NCBI GenBank assembly: GCA_945946765.1 | Contig: CAMEWS010000001.1 | Location: forward strand, 58,480-122,479 | Direction of reading: 5' to 3' | DNA from: an uncultured Clostridia bacterium | Lineage (GTDB): Bacteria; Cyanobacteriota; Vampirovibrionia; Gastranaerophilales; Gastranaerophilaceae | DNA: 64,000 bases | Part shown: in pieces, positions 21,113 through 30,817 of the stretch | Numbering within the stretch: position 1 is the stretch's first letter | Layout of the letters: each line of letters starts with the position of its first letter | Notes under the pieces: model-generated | Told to the model about the DNA's origin: nothing | Databases searched by the model: none | Seen by the model: the letters and a program-made list of their open reading frames with translations, nothing else | Program-made: the position numbers and the translations under genes

Positions 21113-22039
21113 TTATTTCGACATAGTATCTGATTTTTTGTCAGTACTTTGTGTTTTGGTTGTTTTAATTTTTATAAAATTAAATACTGTTTTATTTTCT
21201 TCAACAAGTTCATCTTCTTCGTATCCGAGAAGAATTTCCAAATCTTTTTTCAATAAAGTTATATCTTCGTATTTTTTTAAAGTACCGTCAAGAGCAATGG
21301 AAACATCACCTGTTTCTTCAGAAACTACAAGACAAGCAGAATCAGAAGATTCACTCATCCCTATGGCGGCTCTGTGGCGTGTACCGTATTTCCAGCTTAA
21401 TTTCGGGTCTTCCGTTAGAGGCAACAACACCCCTGCCGATTTAATTACATCACCTGAAATAACAACAGCACCGTCATGCAATGGTGTGTTTACGTGGAAT
21501 ATTGTCAACAAAAGTTCCGTAGACAAAATAGCATCTAATTGCGTGCCTACATCAGAGTAACTGTTTACATCGTCTTCTCTTTCAAGAACCATAAGTGCAC
21601 CTGTTCTTGTTTTTGAGAGATATTTTATCGTTTCTATTAATTCTCTTATTACATTAACCTTTTGAACATCTTTTAAATTTTTTCTTCTCAAATGAGAGTG
21701 GAAAAAGTTAGGTGATTGCCCTAAGTATCCTAAAAATTTTCTTATTTCGGGTTGGAAAATGATAACAGCACCAAACATTATTACGCTGACCATTGTTCTT
21801 AAAAATACACCTAAAATAAGCAGGTTGAATTTTATGAGAATTTCAGAGAATAACCAAGCAAAAAGCAGGATAAATATACCCTTGACAAGCTTTTCGGATT
21901 GAGTACCTTTAATAAATTTGCTGTATATAAGAAACAAAAACGCACCAATAATACAAACTTCCACAATATTAACCCAGCTAAAGGTTAAATGAAGAAATTT
22001 TAATTGATTTAAAAGTATGTCCTTAATTTCGCCTATCAC
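21113..22039 (-). CDS. cdaA: Diadenylate cyclase (CdaA/DisA_N)
   Basis: NTPLHDGAVVISGDVIKSAGVLLPLTEDPKLSWKYGTRHRAAIGMSESSDSACLVVSEETG (DGA and RHR motifs) after three TM segments. Confidence 0.95.
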   Translation of the reverse strand: MIGEIKDILLNQLKFLHLTFSWVNIVEVCIIGAFLFLIYSKFIKGTQSEKLVKGIFILLFAWLFSEILIKFNLLILGVFLRTMVSVIMFGAVIIFQPEIRKFLGYLGQSPNFFHSHLRRKNLKDVQKVNVIRELIETIKYLSKTRTGALMVLEREDDVNSYSDVGTQLDAILSTELLLTIFHVNTPLHDGAVVISGDVIKSAGVLLPLTEDPKLSWKYGTRHRAAIGMSESSDSACLVVSEETGDVSIALDGTLKKYEDITLLKKDLEILLGYEEDELVEENKTVFNFIKIKTTKTQSTDKKSDTMSK

Positions 22040-22052
22040 TTATAATCCTACT

Positions 22053-23414
22053 TTAGAGCTGTTTTTTAAGTCTGTCGGGTATTCTATCCAAAGAAACCAA
22101 ATGCTCATAACTTTCCTTATCTATTATAATATCAGATTGTGAGTTATTTACAAGTACCGCAGCAGGTTTTAGTACTCTGTTGTAATTACTTGACATTGAG
22201 TAGCCGTAAGCCCCTGTATTGTAGAAACAAAGAATATCTCCTTCGTTTAATTCAGGCATTTTGGCGTTGTGAATTAAAATATCACCTGATTCACAAAAAC
22301 GTCCCGCAATAGTAACAGTTTCTGTTGCTTTATCATTAGGGCGATTTGCAACTTCTGCCGTGTATAAAGCCTGATACAAGCTCGGACGAGGGTTGTCAGC
22401 CATTCCACCGTCAACGGCAACATATTTCTTGCCTTTGGGTACTTGCTTGGAGCTTCCGACTGTATAAAGAGTTACCCCTGATGTACCAATTATGCTTCTT
22501 CCCGGTTCTATGTGTATTTCAGGCTCTTGTACTCCGTATTTTGCAGCATTTTCTTTAACGGAAGTAATAATCTTATCCGCTATTTCATTAATAGACGGAG
22601 GACAATCTTCTTCAACATATTTTATTCCCAAACCTCCGCCAAGATTGATATGCGTAAGTTCTATATTAAATTTTTCTTTTATACGACTGATTTCCTTAAG
22701 CAATACTTCTACTTCGTCATAATAAACGGAGGTTTCAAAAATTTGTGAACCTATGTGAGCGTGCAAACCGACAAGATTTAAATTGTCATATTGTTCAAGG
22801 ATAAGTTCAATTGCTTCATCGACCTGAGTAAGGTCAAAGCCGAATTTTGAATCCAAATGTCCGGTTTGGATATATTCATGAGTATGACACTCAATCCCCG
22901 GAGTAACTCTTAAAAGAATATCAATTGTTTTGTTATTGGATTTCGCCACATTGTTAAGCAGTGCCAACTCCAAGAAATTGTCAACCGATATCAAACCGAC
23001 GCCAAGTTCAACCGCCATTTGCAATTCATCGTAAGATTTGTTATTGCCGTTAAACAGACATTTTTTCATATCAGCACCTGCAGTGTGAGCTGTGTAAATT
23101 TCTCCGCCGGATACCATATCAAAGCCAAAACCTTCTTCATCCAAAATTCTGACTATTGCTTTTGTCATAAATGCTTTTGATGCGTATAGCATACTGATTT
23201 TGGGGTAAGAAGAAAAAGCGGTTTTGTATTGACGTGCAATTGTTCTTATTGTTTCTTCATCAAAAACATATAAAGGCGTACCGTATTTTTCGGCAAGGGA
23301 AACCAAATCGCATCCGCCAATTTCTATGTGTTCATCTTGATTTATTTTTGCAGTAACGGGTTTTATCGATTGGTTTGCTGTTGTCATAAATATTCTCCAT
23401 AGTTTTAAAATCAT
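22053..23414 (-). CDS. lysA: Diaminopimelate decarboxylase
   Basis: YASKAFMTKAIVRILDEEGFGFDMVSGGE, HIGSQI, EPGRSIIG, CESGDIL. Confidence 0.95.
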   Translation of the reverse strand: MILKLWRIFMTTANQSIKPVTAKINQDEHIEIGGCDLVSLAEKYGTPLYVFDEETIRTIARQYKTAFSSYPKISMLYASKAFMTKAIVRILDEEGFGFDMVSGGEIYTAHTAGADMKKCLFNGNNKSYDELQMAVELGVGLISVDNFLELALLNNVAKSNNKTIDILLRVTPGIECHTHEYIQTGHLDSKFGFDLTQVDEAIELILEQYDNLNLVGLHAHIGSQIFETSVYYDEVEVLLKEISRIKEKFNIELTHINLGGGLGIKYVEEDCPPSINEIADKIITSVKENAAKYGVQEPEIHIEPGRSIIGTSGVTLYTVGSSKQVPKGKKYVAVDGGMADNPRPSLYQALYTAEVANRPNDKATETVTIAGRFCESGDILIHNAKMPELNEGDILCFYNTGAYGYSMSSNYNRVLKPAAVLVNNSQSDIIIDKESYEHLVSLDRIPDRLKKQL

Positions 23415-23467
23415 TTTATATAGTCTACAATGACTTAATTCTTGCTAAAATGCAAGATTAACAAAGA

Positions 23468-25816
23468 TTAAATGCTTGCTAAATCGTCAATATTTTCAAA
23501 ATTGTCTTTCATTGTCCAAACACCGCAAGGGCATACACCTGCGCACAAACCGCAACCGATACAGCGTTCTTCATTGGAAGCATAAACGGTATTGCCGTTA
23601 ATATCCGTAAATTTGCTTATTGCCTGTTCGGGGCAAGCTTGCAGACACATTTCACAATCTCTGCACAACCCGCAAGACAAACATCTGTCTTTTTCGTTCC
23701 AAGGCTCAACTTCTTGTACTTTCATCGAGGACAAGCCTTGATAATATTCAGTCTTAACCTTGTCACGAGGAAGCATTGGCGCTTTTTCAAACGTATCAAG
23801 CTCTTTGCCTTCCAAATAATTAATAACGTTTTTGGCGGCATTGTTACCATCTGCAATAGCATTTGTAAACAAACCTTGTTTAATAACATCACCTGAGGCA
23901 AAGACCTTTGAATTTTCCGTTTGTTTGTATTGATTCAATTTTAAAAAGCCTCTTTCATCAAGCATATCAGCCTCAACAAAATCAAGCTTTGGTCTGTCGC
24001 CAATGGAAATTATTACTGTATCAGCTTCTAAAAGCGTACCATCTTTTAAAACTACACCTTCTTCCGTAACTTTTTCCGTGAAACAAGGATATAGAATTTC
24101 AGCGCCTTTTGCTTTAACGTGATTAATTTCTTTATCAAATGCAGCAGGTTTTTGGATATCAATAGCCGTAACTTTTTTTGCACCGCAATTATATGCTTCT
24201 AAAATTACATCCATTGCAGCATTACCTGCACCGATTACAACTACTTTTTCTCCAATATTCGGTTTGCTACCGTTTTTAACATTTTTAAGAAAATCCAAAC
24301 CTTTAACAAGTCTTTCGTTACCCTCAAACGGGATTACTACAGGGTTGTGAGCACCGCAAGCAACTATCACGGCATCATATTTAGCCGTAATGTCATTAAA
24401 CAAATCTTTTGTCATTTTGGTATTAAGACTAAACTCAATACCCGATTTTTTAATACGTTCCAATTCCGCATCAAGACATTCTTTTGATAGTCGTTCAAAT
24501 GGAATAACTTGTCTTAATTTTCCGCCGATTTCTTTGTCTTCTTCAAAAACGGTGACTTTGTATCCTTGTTTTTTCAACAGCCAAGCCGCTGCAAGCCCTG
24601 AAACACCCGAACCGATAATTGCAACCGATTGATTTTTGGTTGTAGCAAACTTAGGAACTTTCACATCTCTGCTCATCATTCCGAGTGCATCAAATTTTAT
24701 TGGTTCATCTACATAACCTCGATTACACTCCTCCATACACAGGTTAGGGCACAAATTACCGCAAACACATGCCGGAAACGGTGTATAATCAAGTATTAAC
24801 TCAATAGCCTCTTTGAGTTTGTCATTTTTGATAAGATTAATTCTTTTTTGAGTAGGAATACCAATCGGGCAATGGCTTTCGCAAGGAGCGGTTTGAGTAT
24901 AATTATCCCAACTCGGATAACGCAAACGGTGATCGCCTTTGTTTACAATTGAATACACTTTGAAATCATCTTCATAAACATCAGAGAAAATACCGCCGTT
25001 ATTTTCTTTAAACCAACGATTTTCTCTAAAATCCTTCATTGGAATAAGACTGTTTGCTTTTCTTTCTTCAAAAGTTTTGGCAACAATTTTTTTCCATTGT
25101 GAAAAATCAGTAAGAGTGGAATATAAATCAGTGCGTTCAATTTTTTCTAAAAATACATTTAAGCCGTTTGACAAAAATTCTTTGTCATTGTCATCAATAT
25201 CTACAAGATACACATCTTTTGAAAGGTCGGAAACGTTACCCCTGACATAAATAGTACCGCCAACCATACCAACACAAGAGCGTGCACCTATTACGGAATC
25301 AAGATTTTCGCAGTCTAAACCGCAAACTACGGCAGTACCACCGCCCATAAACTCAAACGAAAAAGAACCCGTATTTTTTAACACCCAAAATTCCGGTGCC
25401 GCAAATTTAGGGTCATGTTTCATTAATGCGCCCGAACGCGTACCGACTCTGCCTGCAACGTAAATTTTACCGCTTGCAGCACAATGAGCAGTTGTGTCAC
25501 CGCCGTCACCTTTTAAAATTATTTCCGCACCCGAATTTAACCAACCTACGTCGGCAGGAGCAGAACCTTCTATTGTAATAGAAGTATTAGGCATACCCAT
25601 AGAGCCGACCCTTTGACCGGGATTTTTGATTTCAAAATGTAGCGGCGTTCCGTCATTTGTCCACAAAGGTCCGCCTATGTTGTGCTGACCTGATGCCGTT
25701 ATTTCAAAAGACGTATAGCCTTCCGACATTTTGTCATATATAATTTGCAAAAGCTCTCTTGTTGAAAGTCTTTTGTTATCTTTTAAACTGTCAATAGTGT
25801 ATTTATTAGCACACAT
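23468..25816 (-). CDS. Glutamate synthase component: GXGXG domain fused to GltD-like NAD(P)H oxidoreductase plus ferredoxin domain
   Basis: GXGXG repeats (MGMPNTSITIEGSAPADVGWLNSGAEIILKGDGGD), AIIGSGVSGLAAAWLLKKQG, C-terminal CLSCGLCRDCEMCLQACPEQ and CIGCGLCAGVCPCG; start trimmed to ATG at 25816. Confidence 0.88.
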   Translation of the reverse strand: MCANKYTIDSLKDNKRLSTRELLQIIYDKMSEGYTSFEITASGQHNIGGPLWTNDGTPLHFEIKNPGQRVGSMGMPNTSITIEGSAPADVGWLNSGAEIILKGDGGDTTAHCAASGKIYVAGRVGTRSGALMKHDPKFAAPEFWVLKNTGSFSFEFMGGGTAVVCGLDCENLDSVIGARSCVGMVGGTIYVRGNVSDLSKDVYLVDIDDNDKEFLSNGLNVFLEKIERTDLYSTLTDFSQWKKIVAKTFEERKANSLIPMKDFRENRWFKENNGGIFSDVYEDDFKVYSIVNKGDHRLRYPSWDNYTQTAPCESHCPIGIPTQKRINLIKNDKLKEAIELILDYTPFPACVCGNLCPNLCMEECNRGYVDEPIKFDALGMMSRDVKVPKFATTKNQSVAIIGSGVSGLAAAWLLKKQGYKVTVFEEDKEIGGKLRQVIPFERLSKECLDAELERIKKSGIEFSLNTKMTKDLFNDITAKYDAVIVACGAHNPVVIPFEGNERLVKGLDFLKNVKNGSKPNIGEKVVVIGAGNAAMDVILEAYNCGAKKVTAIDIQKPAAFDKEINHVKAKGAEILYPCFTEKVTEEGVVLKDGTLLEADTVIISIGDRPKLDFVEADMLDERGFLKLNQYKQTENSKVFASGDVIKQGLFTNAIADGNNAAKNVINYLEGKELDTFEKAPMLPRDKVKTEYYQGLSSMKVQEVEPWNEKDRCLSCGLCRDCEMCLQACPEQAISKFTDINGNTVYASNEERCIGCGLCAGVCPCGVWTMKDNFENIDDLASI

Positions 25817-27464
25817 GTTGTATTTCCAATCTTGTTGCAACATTTTTGTCTACGGTAATTAACGCATCCGAACGACCTATCGGAAGTGAGCTGTTTCCGA
25901 TTGGCGCAAGGAGTTTTTTAAGTTCCGTATCTGTTGCAATAAAGTAATTAACTATATTTTGAGCCACTTTGTCCACATCGAGCCTGTCAACAAGCGTTCT
26001 GTTCTGAGTGGTGATACCGACAGGGCAAAGACCTGTGTTACAAGCGTTGCATCTGCCAAAATCATTACCTATACAGCCTGCAACTTGCAAAATGAGTTTA
26101 CCGGTAAAGACCCCGTTTGCCCCAAGGCACATCATTTTGAAAGCATCTGCGGCAAGTGTTCCGTACATACCAACACCGCCTGCAGCCCACAGCGGAATTT
26201 GCCCCTGTTTGCCCTGATGAACGGCAGCAAGATAACAATCACGAAGTCTTGATACAATCGGATGCCCCGTATGGTCAAGAGATACTTCGTGTGCTGCACC
26301 CGTACCGCCTGCTATACCGTCCAAGAAAAAACCGCCTACTATGTTATAAGGGTCACGCAATAAGTTGTTATATACGCTTACACTTGTGACAGAAGCCGCA
26401 ACTTTGATTGCAACGGGTACTCTGAACTTGAAAGCGGAGTTCATGGACAAAAACATTTTTTGAACGCTTTCCTCGATAGAATATAAGCCTTGATGGTTAG
26501 GCGGAGAAAGCAAATCTGATTTTGGAACACCTCTTATTTCCTGAATGTGACGAACAACTTTTTTAGCCATTAAAAGACCGCCGTCACCGGGCTTTGCACC
26601 CTGACCTATTTTAATTAACACACCTGCAGGGTCTTCTTCCATTTCAGGCATGGCATTGATAATTCTGTCCCATCCGAAATGTCCTGAGGCTATTTGTAAA
26701 ATCATATATTTTAAATATCTTGATTTTAAAAGTTTTAAAGGCATACCGCCTTCGCCCGAGCACATTCTGACAGGCAATCCGACAACTTCATTGAGATAAG
26801 CCACTGCCATTGCAACAGCTTCCCACATTCTTGTAGACAAAGCACCTATTGACATGTCACCTATGATTATCGGATAAATCCAACGAGTATTTGGCGTAGT
26901 GTCACTCATTTGCAAGTCACCGTTTTCATCAACTTTAAACGGTAATTTTTCAGGAGGAAGTACACGACCGAACGGTGCCAAGATGTCAAAAGTGTGACGC
27001 ATAGCATCAAGTGACGGGTCTGTCATTTGAGAAATACGTCCTATCTTAATTTTGTCAAGAGTTCTGCCTTCTGTGTGAAGATTAGAGCGTCCGCCTCTTT
27101 TGGGAGATTCTGCATTTTCTGCTCTATAAATAACATTCATCCTGTTGTGTTCGTTATAAACAGGCTTGATTGCTTCATTAGGGCATACTTTGGAACACAT
27201 TCCGCAGCCTACGCAATTTTTATTTTTGCGTACAATTTGCTTAACTACGGGTTCTGTTTCCCAAGTGACGGAAGGTTTTGGACTTGCGCCAGTACTTTTA
27301 ACCTTACGTCTTCTTTCAACCTTAAACTCAATTGCATTGAACGTACACGCCGCACAACATTTTCCGCAGAGCGTACATCTTTGCGGATTATATTCTATTT
27401 GCCATTTCAAATCATTTTTTGAAACGTCATTGGTTTTTATAATACGAGTATCTATTGCTGCCAC
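25806..27464 (-). CDS. Glutamate synthase FMN-binding (archaeal-type) domain with N-terminal 4Fe-4S ferredoxin domains
   Basis: CTLCGKCCAACTF, CVGCGMCSKVCPNEA, KIGQGAKPGDGGLLMAKKV, SPPNHQGLYSIEE, GRCNACNTGLCPVGITTQ; GTG start. Confidence 0.92.
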   Translation of the reverse strand: MAAIDTRIIKTNDVSKNDLKWQIEYNPQRCTLCGKCCAACTFNAIEFKVERRRKVKSTGASPKPSVTWETEPVVKQIVRKNKNCVGCGMCSKVCPNEAIKPVYNEHNRMNVIYRAENAESPKRGGRSNLHTEGRTLDKIKIGRISQMTDPSLDAMRHTFDILAPFGRVLPPEKLPFKVDENGDLQMSDTTPNTRWIYPIIIGDMSIGALSTRMWEAVAMAVAYLNEVVGLPVRMCSGEGGMPLKLLKSRYLKYMILQIASGHFGWDRIINAMPEMEEDPAGVLIKIGQGAKPGDGGLLMAKKVVRHIQEIRGVPKSDLLSPPNHQGLYSIEESVQKMFLSMNSAFKFRVPVAIKVAASVTSVSVYNNLLRDPYNIVGGFFLDGIAGGTGAAHEVSLDHTGHPIVSRLRDCYLAAVHQGKQGQIPLWAAGGVGMYGTLAADAFKMMCLGANGVFTGKLILQVAGCIGNDFGRCNACNTGLCPVGITTQNRTLVDRLDVDKVAQNIVNYFIATDTELKKLLAPIGNSSLPIGRSDALITVDKNVATRLEIQHVC

Positions 27465-28573
27465 CTTTCAATATTCAGGTCATTATCAACAACAACCATT
27501 TCTCTTTCATTAGGATAAATATCCTGTGATATATCTCTGTTAGGCATAAGTTCATTTATGCCCGTAACCTCTGATGTTATAATTACGGTATCGTCAGTTT
27601 TACCCACAACTACAGGTCTCAGTTTTTTTGAATCACACGTTGTAAACAAAGTTCCGTCAGGAGTTACCGCAATTATTGAATTAGGCCCGTTAACCTCCAA
27701 ATGTGCAAGTGAGGCTTTCATTTTCAAAAGGACTTCCGAATCTTTTCTTGCAATCATTTCGTCATAAGGAAGCGGAGTAATTACGTGTTTAAAATACTTC
27801 AGCGGCCATTTTAAAATTTTATTTACATAATGAAGCGTATACAAAAAGCATTGTGAATCGCTTTCAAAGCCAATATAACCTTTATGAAGTTTCTTTTGGA
27901 ATAATCTGTTTTTTTCATAAAAAGTATTTTCACCGTTTGCAAGAGCCGTATAGCCTTGCAAAAAGAACGGATGCGCAGCATAACGTACAATATCGTAATT
28001 TGTATTTTGACGACATTGAGCGGTGATTATTTTTGCGCAGAAATCTTTATTTTCTTCCCACAGACCGAAATATGTGCCTATATCACGTGGGTCGCCAATT
28101 TCTTTAAGCATTAACACATCGGGCCAAAAAGAGTAAACATAGCCCTCGTCCGCTTGTTCTAAAGCTTTTCTCAATTTTAAACGTGTATCAAGAAGTAAAG
28201 CTTCTTTTTCTTCTTGTGGGGCATATTTGTAAGAATGAGGATAATTAAACACCTCAAAAACATAATTGGGCATAGGCTCAATATTCAAGCCTTCTATATC
28301 GTTATGCACATCAGGTGCCCACTGCATTACACGTACAAAACCGATACTGTGTAAAATATCTTCCGCAATATGCATACCTTCATTGGTACAAGCCATAGAA
28401 AGAATTGGCAGCCCTTTATAATTCTCAAATACACCGCCCAAATCTTGCATTACAAAAGCAAAACCTGAATTATCGTGTCCTTTTTGTTGAGAACGCATAA
28501 GTTCCAGTGCTTTTAACGGATGTAAATATTTTTTTGATTTAATTGCCCCAATACGACACATGTCAATATTCAC
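27452..28573 (-). CDS. Class II glutamine amidotransferase subunit of glutamate synthase
   Basis: MCRIGAIKSKKYLHPLKALELMRSQQKGHDNSGFAFVMQD; Ntn-type amidotransferase domain preceding the FMN subunit. Confidence 0.85.
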   Translation of the reverse strand: MNIDMCRIGAIKSKKYLHPLKALELMRSQQKGHDNSGFAFVMQDLGGVFENYKGLPILSMACTNEGMHIAEDILHSIGFVRVMQWAPDVHNDIEGLNIEPMPNYVFEVFNYPHSYKYAPQEEKEALLLDTRLKLRKALEQADEGYVYSFWPDVLMLKEIGDPRDIGTYFGLWEENKDFCAKIITAQCRQNTNYDIVRYAAHPFFLQGYTALANGENTFYEKNRLFQKKLHKGYIGFESDSQCFLYTLHYVNKILKWPLKYFKHVITPLPYDEMIARKDSEVLLKMKASLAHLEVNGPNSIIAVTPDGTLFTTCDSKKLRPVVVGKTDDTVIITSEVTGINELMPNRDISQDIYPNEREMVVVDNDLNIERWQQ

Positions 28574-28708
28574 CTTTTCGTCTAGTCTGTTGTTTCAGCC
28601 GACTTGATATAGTCGATACTTGCTAACATTTTTAATAAGTTACTTAAGAAACTCGTCCAAGTTATTTTATTCTTTATATCGAACTTTTTCAGGCAGTCCA
28701 ACTATTTT

Positions 28709-28737
28709 AGCATATTTTTATTTTTGCCATGTGTCAA
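28709..28737 (-). promoter_or_regulatory. Sigma70-type promoter of the glutamate synthase operon
   Basis: Minus strand TTGACA (28732-28737), 17 nt, TATGCT (28709-28714). Confidence 0.55.
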
Positions 28738-28773
28738 CAATATAAGACAAATTTTAATAAAATCTTTATATAA

Positions 28774-30015
28774 TTACGGAGTTGTAATATACCCCTTTAT
28801 TGCACTTGCTGCCGCAACTGCTGGTGAAGAAAGGTAAATAAAGCCTTTGGTATTACCCATTCTGCCTTGAAAATTTCTGTTTTGAGTTGCAAGGCAAACT
28901 TCTCCGTCACCAAGTATTCCGGCATGAACCCCGACACAAGGTCCGCATCCGGGACCTAAAATTTGAGCGCCGGCATCAAGTAAAACCGTTATAATGCCTT
29001 CTTCAACCGCTTGTTTGTATATGTCTTTTGATGCAGGAACAACAATCATCCTGACATCGGGATTAATATGTTTACCTTTTAAAATATCCGCAACTATGCG
29101 CAAATCTTCAATACGTCCATTTGTACATGTTCCGACAAATACCTGATTAACTTTTACATTATTTAAATCTTTGGCAAGCTTGGTATTATCAACCGTATGA
29201 GGACAAGAAACAGTGGGTTCAAGCTTTGTTGCATCAATCTCTATTACTCTTTCATAAACAGCATCATCATCGGGCTTAACTTCAACAAACTTGTTCTCTC
29301 TGCCGTGCTCTTTTAAATAAGCTCTTGTTTTTTCATCAGTAATGAATAGTCCTGCTTTTGCACCTGCTTCCACTGCCATATTTGCAAGAGTAAATCTGTC
29401 TGCCATTGTCATATTTTCAATAGTAGAGCCATGAAACTCCAACGCTCTGTATGTAGCACCGTCTGCGCCAATCAATCCGATTAAGTGCAAAATAAGGTCT
29501 TTTGCGTAAACACCTTTTGGAAAATCACCGTTAACAACTACCTTAAATGTTGATGGTACCTTGAGCCAAGTTTTACCCATAGCCATTGCAACAGCAACAT
29601 CTGTAGAACCCATTCCTGTAGCAAATGCGCCCAAAGCACCTGATGTACAGGTGTGAGAATCTGCACCTACAAGAATTTCAGCAGGGTTAACAAAAGATTC
29701 AACGAGTCGTTGATGACAAACACCGCATCCTGTTTCCGAAAGTACGGCACCCGTTTCTTTTGCAAATTCACGTAAAACCATATGGGTATTTGAGAGTTCT
29801 TTACGAGGGCTGGGTGAGGCATGGTCAATAAACAATATGCATCGTTTTGGATTTGCGGGTTTTGCCTTACCTAATTTTTTAAATTCCTGAACCATTAACG
29901 GCCCTGTACCGTCTTGCACTGCTGCAATATCAACTTTGGCTATACAAAGTTCTCCGGCTTTTACATCGTAACCGGCATGTTTGGATATTATTTTCTCTGC
30001 AATTGTTTGACCCAT
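28774..30015 (-). CDS. leuC: 3-isopropylmalate dehydratase large subunit
   Basis: ADSHTCTSGALGAFATGMGSTDVA, VGTCTNGRIEDLR, PGCGPCVGVHAGIL. Confidence 0.92.
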   Translation of the reverse strand: MGQTIAEKIISKHAGYDVKAGELCIAKVDIAAVQDGTGPLMVQEFKKLGKAKPANPKRCILFIDHASPSPRKELSNTHMVLREFAKETGAVLSETGCGVCHQRLVESFVNPAEILVGADSHTCTSGALGAFATGMGSTDVAVAMAMGKTWLKVPSTFKVVVNGDFPKGVYAKDLILHLIGLIGADGATYRALEFHGSTIENMTMADRFTLANMAVEAGAKAGLFITDEKTRAYLKEHGRENKFVEVKPDDDAVYERVIEIDATKLEPTVSCPHTVDNTKLAKDLNNVKVNQVFVGTCTNGRIEDLRIVADILKGKHINPDVRMIVVPASKDIYKQAVEEGIITVLLDAGAQILGPGCGPCVGVHAGILGDGEVCLATQNRNFQGRMGNTKGFIYLSSPAVAAASAIKGYITTP

Positions 30016-30099
30016 AATACTCTCTTTTCAAATTTTTTATCAACAACTTTAATCATACAGAGTTTGTTATATTTTGTATAGTAACAATGTTTATCAAGG

Positions 30100-30258
30100 T
30101 AATATATTAAGTTTTGTAAAATATATACAATATATATGTTTAGTAAATAAAAAAATGGGCATTATATATATGTAGCCAATTCTCTTTATACTTTCTCTTC
30201 CACTCCTTTTCTCCATGATGAAAACTTTGCCGGACGATGTAAATCGACCGGCTTTTTA
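30100..30258 (+). ncRNA. Candidate small RNA with strong terminator and CU-rich linker
   Basis: No + strand ORF upstream; GGC-N13-GCC hairpin (30158-30176), CACTCCTTTTCTCC linker, terminator GCCGGaCGATgtaaATCGaCCGGCTTTTT. Confidence 0.4.
30229..30257 (+). terminator. Rho-independent terminator
   Basis: GCCGG-a-CGAT-gtaa-ATCG-a-CCGGC followed by TTTTT. Confidence 0.85.
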
Positions 30259-30261
30259 TTG

Positions 30262-30289
30262 TTGACAAAGTTCAATAAAATGCTAAAAT
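30262..30289 (+). promoter_or_regulatory. Sigma70-type promoter of the RiPP cassette
   Basis: TTGACA (30262-30267), 16 nt, TAAAAT (30284-30289) with TGC upstream. Confidence 0.6.
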
Positions 30290-30335
30290 TGTAATAGTAA
30301 TTTTGACATGGCAAAAATTGTTTAGGAGGTTAGAG

Positions 30336-30524
30336 ATGATTAGTCCTGTTGTATTTAGTGATGCTGTAAAAATTAATGGTAAGTTGAATGCCGTTAAATC
30401 TTCTGTTGTTAACAAGTTTGATTTACCTTGTGTTAAAGATTTGACTTCAACTTCATCTGACAGTTTTGTAAAATCCAAAGCAGTTAAAGGTCCCACTTGT
30501 GGTATAGATTGCTGCGCTTTGTAA
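30336..30524 (+). CDS. Putative RiPP precursor peptide (62 aa)
   Basis: AGGAGG (30324-30329) 6 nt before ATG; MISPVVFSDAVKINGKLNAVKSSVVNKFDLPCVKDLTSTSSDSFVKSKAVKGPTCGIDCCAL, immediately before RRE and rSAM genes. Confidence 0.7.
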   Translation: MISPVVFSDAVKINGKLNAVKSSVVNKFDLPCVKDLTSTSSDSFVKSKAVKGPTCGIDCCAL

Positions 30525-30814
30525 TGATAGCAGATAATACTGTTTTTAAATTCGGCAAAAATATTTTAAAACGTTTTGAAGCAAATTACGACAACGGTAC
30601 GTATTATTTATACAATGTTGTTGATGATGTTTTGTGGGCAGGGAATTATTCCTGTAAAATTTTGTTGGATTTAATTGACGGGATAAAAAACACGAAACAA
30701 ATAAAAAAGGAATTTCAAAATATTTTGCAAATTGATGACATCAATGCTGTTAATAACAGCGTTGATGTCGTTTTGCAAGAATTGATTCAAAAACGTATGA
30801 TTCTTGAGGTTTAA
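30524..30814 (+). CDS. PqqD-like RiPP recognition element protein
   Basis: 96 aa; YYLYNVVDDVLWAGNYSCKILLDLIDGIKNTKQIKKEFQNILQIDD...VDVVLQELIQKRMILE is PqqD-like; start codon overlaps the precursor stop (TAATG). Confidence 0.75.
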   Translation: MIADNTVFKFGKNILKRFEANYDNGTYYLYNVVDDVLWAGNYSCKILLDLIDGIKNTKQIKKEFQNILQIDDINAVNNSVDVVLQELIQKRMILEV

Positions 30815-30817
30815 TTT

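Noticed and set aside
25959-26389. Several overlapping + strand ORFs (97, 69, 77 aa) inside the glutamate synthase FMN gene
   Set aside because: Antisense to a clearly conserved coding sequence, no SD or recognisable domains; by-products of codon usage
30303-30335. N-terminal extension MTWQKLFRRLE of the RiPP precursor ORF
   Set aside because: A perfect AGGAGG SD lies inside this extension, 6 nt before the internal ATG at 30336, which is the better start
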